Positions 6,758 to 11,965 of a stretch of DNA of 11,965 bases are shown here, piece after piece (within the stretch, counting starts at the first letter, position 1; each line of letters starts with the position of its first letter). The stretch lies in the NCBI GenBank assembly GCA_031283405.1, contig JAITBX010000031.1, forward strand, positions 1-11,965, in the 5' to 3' direction. The notes beneath the pieces were generated by a model that ran no database searches, was not told the origin of the DNA, and worked only from the letters and a program-made list of their open reading frames with translations. A program made the translations under genes and the position numbers. Origin of the DNA: Burkholderiales bacterium. GTDB lineage: Bacteria > Pseudomonadota > Gammaproteobacteria > Burkholderiales > Casimicrobiaceae.

Positions 6758-7990
6758 ATGGCTGTTGCTTCTACCGCTGCTACCAAAGACGTCAAAGTCA
6801 AGGAAGCCCTTTTCGCCTGGGAAGGCATCGACAAGGGAGGCCGGCAAGCCCGCGGCGAAATCCGGGCGGCTTCCAGCGCCGTGGCGACGGCAATGTTGCG
6901 CCGGCAAGGCGTCAGAATCAAAAAAATCAACAAGAAAACTTTTCAGGGCGGCAGCAAGATCAAGGACAAAGATCTGACGTTCTTCACCCGCCAGCTTGCC
7001 ACCATGTTGAAAGCCGGCGTGCCGTTGCTGCAGTCCTTCGATATCGTCGGTCGCGGCCATGCCAACCCGCGTTTTTCGAGACTGCTGTTCGATATCAAGA
7101 GCAAAATCGAAACCGGCTCCAGCATGGCGCAGGCGTTTCGCTCGTATCCTTTTTATTTCAACCCGTTGTTTTGCAATTTGGTCGAGGCCGGCGAAACAGC
7201 CGGGATTCTCGATAGCGTTCTGGAGCGGCTGGCGACCTATCAGGAAAAATCTCTGGCCTTGAAGGGCAAGATTAAATCGGCGCTGACCTATCCGATCGTC
7301 GTTATCTTGGTCGCCATCGGGGTGGTAGGCGTCATCATGTACAAGGTCGTTCCCGTCTTCGAAAAAATGTTCAGAGACATGAACGCCCAGTTGCCTGCGC
7401 CCACCCAAATTGTCGTCAATCTGTCCAACTTTGTTGTTCATAACGGCATATTCGCTTTATTAGCGATCGTTGCCATCGTTCTCGGCATCGGCGCCTTTCA
7501 CAAGCGGTCGGCGCCCTTTCGGATGCTGGTGGATCGAACTTCGTTGCGCATTCCGGTAATCGGCTCCATGCTTGAAAAAGCGGCGATCGCCCGCTGGACG
7601 CGAACCTTGTCAACGATGTTTTCGGCCGGCGTGCCGCTGGTCGAAGCGCTCGACAGCGTCGGCGGCGCTTCCGGTAACGGCGTCTATGCGGAAGCCACCA
7701 AAAAAATCAAGACCGACGTCAGCACCGGCACCTCGCTGACCAACTCGATGATCAACGCCAACCTGTTCCCGTCCATGGTGTTGCAAATGACCCAGATCGG
7801 CGAAGAATCCGGCGCGCTCGACAGCATGCTGACCAAGATCGCCGACTTCTACGACCGCGAAGTCGAAGAAGCCGTTGCCGCCATGTCTGCCCTACTTGAA
7901 CCTATCATCATCGTTTTTCTGGGCGTCGTGATCGGGGGAATTGTGATCTCCATTTATCTGCCGATCTTCCAAATGGGCAATCTCGTTTGA
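6758..7990 (+). CDS. pilC: Type IV pilus inner-membrane platform protein PilC
   Basis: This 410-residue polytopic protein is the platform that couples PilB to pilin assembly. It shows the duplicated T2SS-F domain. The first copy, about residues 72-195, has FFTRQLATMLKAGVPLLQSF and LVEAGETAGILDSVLERLATY, and ends in the membrane segment at about 177-200. The second copy, about 275-400, has WTRTLSTMFSAGVPLVEALDSV and QIGEESGALDSMLTKIADFY, and ends in the membrane segment at about 380-403. A further membrane segment lies near 229-247. Length is normal. GAGG lies six bases before the ATG, 23 bases after pilB, so the two genes are cotranscribed. A strong intrinsic terminator follows immediately. 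Confidence 0.97.
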   Translation: MAVASTAATKDVKVKEALFAWEGIDKGGRQARGEIRAASSAVATAMLRRQGVRIKKINKKTFQGGSKIKDKDLTFFTRQLATMLKAGVPLLQSFDIVGRGHANPRFSRLLFDIKSKIETGSSMAQAFRSYPFYFNPLFCNLVEAGETAGILDSVLERLATYQEKSLALKGKIKSALTYPIVVILVAIGVVGVIMYKVVPVFEKMFRDMNAQLPAPTQIVVNLSNFVVHNGIFALLAIVAIVLGIGAFHKRSAPFRMLVDRTSLRIPVIGSMLEKAAIARWTRTLSTMFSAGVPLVEALDSVGGASGNGVYAEATKKIKTDVSTGTSLTNSMINANLFPSMVLQMTQIGEESGALDSMLTKIADFYDREVEEAVAAMSALLEPIIIVFLGVVIGGIVISIYLPIFQMGNLV

Positions 7991-8012
7991 TCTGTTCATG
8001 AAGATGCTTCGT

Positions 8013-8047
8013 CGAGGCGCTCCGGCGCCTCGGCTTTTATATTTTTT
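8013..8047 (+). terminator. Rho-independent terminator after pilC
   Basis: CGAGGCGC (8013-8020) pairs perfectly with GCGCCTCG (8025-8032) around a TCCG tetraloop. This 8-bp GC-rich stem is followed by a T-rich tract at 8035-8047. It lies 22 bases past the pilC stop and 15 bases before the pilD start, so it separates pilBC from pilD-coaE. Confidence 0.9.
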
Positions 8048-8062
8048 GCCCGACTTCACACC

Positions 8063-8950
8063 GTGTCCTTTCTCCCTCTTCCCGCTTGGCCGTTACTGGA
8101 CGATCCCGTAAGCGCTTTGATCGTCGCTGTCGTCGTCGGCCTTTGCGTCGGCAGTTTTCTGAACGTCGTGATTCACCGTCTGCCAAAAATGTTGCAGCGC
8201 GCTTGGGATGAACAATGCGCCGAGTTGCATGATGAGCCGTCGCCCGAAAAAGCCGCGCCCTACAACCTCATCGTCCCGCGCTCGGCTTGCCCGACGTGTG
8301 AACATCAGATCACCGCGCTGGAAAACATTCCGCTCGTGTCGTGGCTTTTTCTGCGCGGCAAATGTTCGCAATGCGGCGCCCGCATTTCGATTCGCTACCC
8401 GCTGGTCGAATTGCTGGGCGGTTTGCTGGCAGGGCTGGCGTTCTGCTTTTTCGGGCCGTCCTGGCAAGCACTGACGGCCTGCGCTTTGTTGTGGACGCTG
8501 CTGGCTCTGACCTTCATTGATGCCGACACGCAATTATTGCCCGACGATCTGACTTTGCCGCTCTTGTGGGGCGGGCTGCTCGTCAATCTTTTCGGCGTAT
8601 TCACGACGCTGCCCCACGCTGTGATCGGCGCAGTCGCCGGTTATTTATCGCTGTGGCTGGTGTACTGGGCGTTCAAGCTGTTGCGCAACAAAGAAGGGAT
8701 GGGCTACGGCGATTTCAAATTGCTGGCGGCGCTCGGCGCTTGGCTCGGCTGGCCCATGTTGATCCCCATCGTTTTGTTATCCTCGCTGGTTGGCGCCTTG
8801 ACGGGCTTGGGGTTGGCGCTGTTTCGTGGCCGTGACCATCATGTGCCGATGCCGTTCGGCCCGTTTCTGGCCGTTGCCGGCGCCGTGGCGCTTTTCTTCG
8901 GGTCGGCCATCGCCCACTGGCTGTACCCTTCCCTGTCTTTGCCGCACTAA
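8063..8950 (+). CDS. pilD: Prepilin peptidase / N-methyltransferase PilD
   Basis: This 295-residue inner-membrane aspartyl protease cleaves the leader of type IV prepilins and methylates the new N-terminus. The N-terminal methyltransferase part contains GSFLNVVIHRLP at 30-41 and the zinc tetrad CPTC (76/79) and CSQC (101/104), all intact. The peptidase part has FIDADTQLLPDD with Asp153 and the GYGDFKL motif with Asp217, the two expected catalytic aspartates. Seven to eight membrane segments are visible and length is normal. The start is GTG: no in-frame ATG lies between the preceding in-frame stop and residue 43. There is no Shine-Dalgarno and only 15 bases separate the GTG from the terminator T-tract. 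Expression must come from read-through or from a promoter hidden in the terminator region. coaE follows after seven bases. Confidence 0.96.
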   Translation: MSFLPLPAWPLLDDPVSALIVAVVVGLCVGSFLNVVIHRLPKMLQRAWDEQCAELHDEPSPEKAAPYNLIVPRSACPTCEHQITALENIPLVSWLFLRGKCSQCGARISIRYPLVELLGGLLAGLAFCFFGPSWQALTACALLWTLLALTFIDADTQLLPDDLTLPLLWGGLLVNLFGVFTTLPHAVIGAVAGYLSLWLVYWAFKLLRNKEGMGYGDFKLLAALGAWLGWPMLIPIVLLSSLVGALTGLGLALFRGRDHHVPMPFGPFLAVAGAVALFFGSAIAHWLYPSLSLPH

Positions 8951-8957
8951 CACCATC

Positions 8958-9569
8958 ATGCCTCTGATTATCGGCGTCACCGGCGGCATCGGCTGCGGCA
9001 AATCAACCGTTGCGCAAGCGTTTGCGGCGCTGGGCATCGAAACTCTCGATGCCGATGATTTGACGCACGCGGTCAGCGCACCCGAAGGAAGCGCTTACAC
9101 TGACATCGTCGCGCTGTTCGGTCACGCTTCCGTCCAGCCCGACGGAACGCTGAATCGCGCCTTTATTCGCCAACAGGCTTTCACCGATCCGGTGTTGCGA
9201 AACAAACTCGAAGCCGTCGTCCATCCCCGCGTCGGCGAAGAAACTACTCGCCGAATCGCCCAATGGCGCGGATCGTATGGTTTGTGGATCGTGCCTCTGC
9301 TTCTCGAAAAGCCCAGGCTGCGGGAACGCGCCGATCGCATTCTGGTAGTCGATTGCCCCGAAACGCAACAAATCGCCCGAATCGCCGCTTCACGCGGTCT
9401 GCATGAAAGTGAAATTCGCGCCATCATGGCGACACAATGTTCACGTGATCGACGCTTGATGCTCGCCGACGACATCATCGACAACAGCGGTTCGCCCGAA
9501 AATCTGACGCCGCAAGTGGCGCGATTGGATCGTCTCTATCGGGAACTTGCCCGCATCCGAACCGGCTGA
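8958..9569 (+). CDS. coaE: Dephospho-CoA kinase
   Basis: This 203-residue P-loop kinase phosphorylates the 3'-hydroxyl of the dephospho-CoA ribose, the last step of coenzyme A synthesis. Motifs are GVTGGIGCGKST at about 6-17, LDADDLTHAV with Asp31, VVHPRV at 87-92, VPLLLEK at 112-118, VDCPETQQ at 131-138 and RRLMLADDIIDNSG at 165-178. Length is typical. The ATG at 8958 is chosen because the protein then begins directly at the nucleotide-binding strand, as homologues do. The same frame is open further upstream inside pilD, but that part does not match. No clear Shine-Dalgarno is present, so coupling to pilD termination seven bases upstream is likely. The pilD-coaE-zapD-yacG order is widely conserved. 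Confidence 0.97.
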   Translation: MPLIIGVTGGIGCGKSTVAQAFAALGIETLDADDLTHAVSAPEGSAYTDIVALFGHASVQPDGTLNRAFIRQQAFTDPVLRNKLEAVVHPRVGEETTRRIAQWRGSYGLWIVPLLLEKPRLRERADRILVVDCPETQQIARIAASRGLHESEIRAIMATQCSRDRRLMLADDIIDNSGSPENLTPQVARLDRLYRELARIRTG

Positions 9570-9680
9570 AGGCAAGCCTGTTTTCAAATTTTCTTCTCAT
9601 TTTCCTTTCAAAAGGGCTTAATAAATCCACAGAATTGCGGCACAATGATGGAATTCCCCTTCAAACGCTAGGGATTTCGG
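9570..9680 (+). promoter_or_regulatory. Likely promoter region of zapD-yacG
   Basis: This 111-base AT-rich gap follows coaE. GGCACAAT ending at 9646 resembles an extended -10 box. TTAATA at 9618-9623 lies 17 bases upstream as a weak -35 candidate. No intrinsic terminator for coaE is seen. AAGCC at 9575-9579 could fold with GGCT at the coaE end, but the stem is only about four bases. Confidence 0.4.
9670..9673 (+). promoter_or_regulatory. Ribosome binding site fixing the zapD GTG start
   Basis: AGGG lies seven bases upstream of GTG 9681. No other in-frame start lies nearby that keeps the conserved N-terminus, so this site supports the GTG. Confidence 0.6.
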
Positions 9681-10442
9681 GTGCCGGTCTTTTATGAACA
9701 TCCTCTCAACGAACGGGCGCGTACGCTCATGCGGCTCGAAGACCTTTTCGTGCGAGCGCGTTTTTTCTCGGGGCGGGAAACTTTTCTGGATCACCACGCG
9801 GCGTTGCTGGCGCTGTTTGAAATCATCGAAGTCGCGGCGCGCGCCGATCTCAAGTCCGATTTGTTGCAGGAACTCGAACGTCAGAAGCTGGTGTTGAGCG
9901 CTTTGCGAAACCGCCAGAACATTGATCAGGAACTTCTGGAAAATCTGCTCGACGATATCGACCGGGTGATTGCAAAAATTTTTTCCTTCACCGGAAAAGT
10001 CGGCATGCACCTGCGCGAAAACGAATGGCTGATGGCCATCAAACAACGCACCTTGCTGCCCGGCGGCGCTTGCGGATTCGATCTGCCGGCGTTTCACTTC
10101 TGGCTGCATCAGCCGCCCGCTCGCCGGCAAAATAACCTTCAGCAATGGCTCTCGCCGCTCGAGCCGATCCGCAACGGCATCTCCATTATCTTGCGCATTC
10201 TGCGCGAGAGCGGCCAAACCACCACCTACACAGCACAGCACGGCGTTTTTCAAATGATGCAGGCCAACACCAAAGCGGTGCAACTGTTGCGCTTGTCGGT
10301 CGCGGACGAAGTCGCCTGCGTTCCCGAAATCAGCGCCAACAAATACGCGCTCAATATCCGCTTTCTGACCGCCGAAGAAATGACTCGCGGCAGCGTTTGC
10401 GATTACGACATCACCTTTGATCTGACCTTCTGTTCGTTATGA
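9681..10442 (+). CDS. zapD: Cell division protein ZapD (Z-ring-associated)
   Basis: This 253-residue cytoplasmic protein is the ZapD/YacF (DUF1342) family member that cross-links FtsZ filaments into bundles at midcell. The family's opening is clear: FYEHPLNERARTLMRLEDLF at 4-23. Conserved parts further on are IKQRTLLPGGACGFDLPAFHFWLHQP around 120-145, LQQWLSPLEPIRNGISIILRILRES around 153-177, and a closing beta-strand region CDYDITFDLTFC. Length matches the norm of about 250. The start is GTG with AGGG seven bases upstream. The stop overlaps the yacG ATG as ATGA, so the two are translationally coupled, as in E. coli where coaE, zapD and yacG are adjacent. Confidence 0.95.
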   Translation: MPVFYEHPLNERARTLMRLEDLFVRARFFSGRETFLDHHAALLALFEIIEVAARADLKSDLLQELERQKLVLSALRNRQNIDQELLENLLDDIDRVIAKIFSFTGKVGMHLRENEWLMAIKQRTLLPGGACGFDLPAFHFWLHQPPARRQNNLQQWLSPLEPIRNGISIILRILRESGQTTTYTAQHGVFQMMQANTKAVQLLRLSVADEVACVPEISANKYALNIRFLTAEEMTRGSVCDYDITFDLTFCSL

Positions 10443-10699
10443 AGAAGACCGCACACTCGCCTGAAACGTCTTTGCCGGCAACCATCGTTACCTGCCCGCA
10501 ATGCGGCGCCGCCGTTGTCTGGACATCGGCCTCACGCTGGAAACCGTTTTGCTCGGAGCGTTGCAAACTGCTCGATCTCGGCGCCTGGGCCAACGAATCT
10601 TACCGGATCACCGGCGCCGAAGCTGCCGATATTTCAGAGATGGAAGAAATCGAACGCGCGCTTACTGCGCCTTCCGCCGACATCGTGCGCCCTCATTAG
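10439..10699 (+). CDS. yacG: DNA gyrase inhibitor / zinc-binding protein YacG
   Basis: This 86-residue zinc protein belongs to the YacG family, which binds GyrB and inhibits gyrase. The zinc ligands are CPQC (Cys19, Cys22) and CSERC (Cys38, Cys42), followed by the diagnostic KLLDLGAWANESYRI at 43-57. The family is usually around 60-70 residues, so there is an N-terminal extension of about ten residues and a somewhat longer acidic tail. The ATG shares bases with the zapD stop and has no Shine-Dalgarno of its own. The TAG stop overlaps the TAA of the oppositely transcribed mutT gene, leaving no room for a terminator. The convergent yacG/mutT pair matches the E. coli neighbourhood. Confidence 0.95.
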   Translation: MKKTAHSPETSLPATIVTCPQCGAAVVWTSASRWKPFCSERCKLLDLGAWANESYRITGAEAADISEMEEIERALTAPSADIVRPH

Positions 10700-11118
10700 A
10701 CGCCCGTTCGGCTATTCAACAATGTCGGCAGCGCTTTCAAGATTCCGTGGTTGGCCGGCAGCAGCAACAATTCTCGGCAAGTCTCCGGCGTCTGCCAACC
10801 ACAGTTCTGCCCCTCTCGCCCGTAAATTTTGCCGCGCCACATCGGCACATGAAAAAAATGCAACACCACTTCGGCGTGCGGGTAAGTGAAATAAACGATC
10901 TGCCACAGCGTTGCTTGTTCGACGACGATGCCCAACTCTTCTTCCAGTTCGCGCGCCAGCGCCGCTTCCGCAGTTTCTCCCGTTTCGATTTTGCCGCCGG
11001 GAAATTCCCAATAACCGGCGTACACTTTACCTGCCGGCCGCTGCGTCAATAAAAATTCTTTTGAAGATTCTTTTCCCGATCGCGTCAAGATGGCGGCGAC
11101 CACCCGCACCGGCTTCAT
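10696..11118 (-). CDS. mutT: MutT-like Nudix hydrolase (probable 8-oxo-dGTP diphosphatase)
   Basis: This 140-residue Nudix protein probably clears oxidised dGTP from the nucleotide pool. The Nudix box is complete at residues 42-64: GKIETGE, seven residues, then RELEEELGI. It is preceded by FLLTQRPAGKVYAGYWEFPGG, the usual MutT lead-in that includes the purine-contacting region. The start at 11118 is chosen because it gives the normal MutT N-terminus (MKPVRVVAAIL) and overlaps the upstream ATPase stop as ATGA. A longer in-frame start at 11211 would only add sequence that reads as a shadow of the ATPase gene. The 3' end overlaps the yacG stop by four bases. Position next to yacG supports MutT itself, but substrate specificity within Nudix enzymes cannot be read from sequence. 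Confidence 0.9.
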   Translation of the reverse strand: MKPVRVVAAILTRSGKESSKEFLLTQRPAGKVYAGYWEFPGGKIETGETAEAALARELEEELGIVVEQATLWQIVYFTYPHAEVVLHFFHVPMWRGKIYGREGQNCGWQTPETCRELLLLPANHGILKALPTLLNSRTGV

Positions 11119-11965
11119 GATAATCCGGAGCGAAGCGCTTTGCGCCCTGCGTAATGGCGCGCAAATTGCCACGCCGCCCGACCGCTGACCGAGCCGCGCA
11201 AACGCGCCCATTGCAACGCTTCGAGACGCAAGTTCTCACTTGCCGTCACCGTTTTTGGCAACACGATTTTGTGATACGTCAACCAGCCGGCAACGGCGGC
11301 GAGGTAATCGTCTTCACCGAATGGATAAAACGAAATCCACAAACCGAAACGCTCAGCCAGCGCCGTTTTTTCTTCTTTCGCTTCGTCAGGATGAATTTCG
11401 CTCTTGCCATTGTTCGACGAAAAATTTTCGTGAAAAAAAGTCGGCATCAAATGGCGGCGATTCGAGGTGGCGTAAATCAGCACATTGTCCGGCGGCGCTG
11501 TGATAGAACCGTCGAGTACTGCTTTCAATTCACGGTAGCCGCCCTCCTGCTCATTGAAGGCCAAATCGTCGCAAAACAGAATGAAGCGTTGCGCTGCATC
11601 TTGAAGGCTGTCCAGAATTTTCGGCAAGTCGAACAAATCGCTCTTGTCAACTTCGATCAGGCGCAAGCCGCGCTTGCTGTAACGTCCCAGCATCGCTTTG
11701 ACCAGCGACGATTTTCCGGTGCCGGGCGCGCCGGTCAACAACACATTGTTTGCCGGATGGCCGGCAACGAATTGCCTCGTATTCTGGTCGATGCGCTCTT
11801 TTTGTTCGTCGATGCCGACCAGACGATCGAGCGATACCGTGTGCGGCGTTGCAACCGGATACAACGCGCCATGACCGTGTCGCCCGCCCTGACGTCGCTG
11901 CCAACGCGCCGCCAGTGTTTTTTCCCAATGAATCGGCGGCGGATTTTCCGGCAACATCAACTCGG
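11115..11965 (-). CDS. DUF815 family AAA+ ATP-binding protein (N-terminus beyond window)
   Basis: About 283 residues of a DUF815/COG2607 P-loop ATPase are visible. Counting from the ATG at 11957, Walker A is GAPGTGKS at 76-83, Walker B is FILFCDD at 125-131, and sensor-like IYATSNRRHLMP is at 161-172. Other family blocks are LVGIDEQKERIDQNTRQFV at 46-64, then IEVDKSDLFDLP, AVLDGSI and ERFGLWISFYPF. The frame stays open to the window edge through TTG 11960. Homologues usually carry further N-terminal residues before the WxxxxAxRW segment, so the true start is probably outside. The function of the family is unknown. It overlaps mutT by ATGA, a pairing I recall from many betaproteobacteria. Confidence 0.9.
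   Translation of the reverse strand, partial: ELMLPENPPPIHWEKTLAARWQRRQGGRHGHGALYPVATPHTVSLDRLVGIDEQKERIDQNTRQFVAGHPANNVLLTGAPGTGKSSLVKAMLGRYSKRGLRLIEVDKSDLFDLPKILDSLQDAAQRFILFCDDLAFNEQEGGYRELKAVLDGSITAPPDNVLIYATSNRRHLMPTFFHENFSSNNGKSEIHPDEAKEEKTALAERFGLWISFYPFGEDDYLAAVAGWLTYHKIVLPKTVTASENLRLEALQWARLRGSVSGRAAWQFARHYAGRKALRSGLS

Overview
The window looks like a compact, vertically inherited housekeeping stretch from a betaproteobacterium. I infer this from gene content and order: PyrR next to RuvX and YqgE, ffh divergent from ypjD and a CorB-like gene, and the block pilB-pilC-pilD-coaE-zapD-yacG facing a mutT and a DUF815 ATPase. The DNA is moderately GC-rich with even codon use. I see no insertion sequence, phage gene, tRNA, rRNA or CRISPR array. 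I cannot name the genus from sequence alone. No stretch without a gene is longer than about 200 bases.

Layout. Positions 40-2949 (minus strand) carry a tight operon, read right to left: ffh (SRP GTPase), yqgE/algH, ruvX/yqgF and a pyrR-like gene. The gaps are 9 bases or overlaps. A 99-base divergent intergenic region separates it from ypjD (CcsA-like membrane protein) and a CBS/CorC-domain gene on the plus strand. That gene sits where E. coli has the CorB-type gene yfjD, but it lacks the DUF21 membrane domain. A 196-base leader then precedes pilB (type IV pilus extension ATPase), followed by pilC (inner-membrane platform protein). A strong intrinsic terminator separates pilC from pilD (prepilin peptidase) and coaE (last step of CoA synthesis). 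A second promoter region of 111 bases precedes zapD (Z-ring bundling) and yacG (gyrase-inhibitor zinc protein), which overlap by ATGA. On the minus strand, a DUF815 AAA+ ATPase (cut by the window edge) overlaps a MutT-like Nudix hydrolase by ATGA. The Nudix gene meets yacG tail to tail, and their stop codons overlap.

How the genes work together. PilB, PilC and PilD are the motor, platform and pilin-processing enzyme of type IV pili. Ffh inserts membrane proteins. The rest are core cell functions: CoA supply, division, DNA topology, nucleotide-pool cleaning and Holliday-junction or rRNA processing.

Points that stand out: the PyrR-like protein has lost its PRPP-binding signature; the CorB-like protein has lost its transport domain; the pilB leader holds a 28-codon reading frame spanning two mutually exclusive hairpins, while pilB itself lacks a Shine-Dalgarno sequence; and a strong terminator lies directly before an SD-less GTG start of pilD. 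I found no convincing new multi-gene system.
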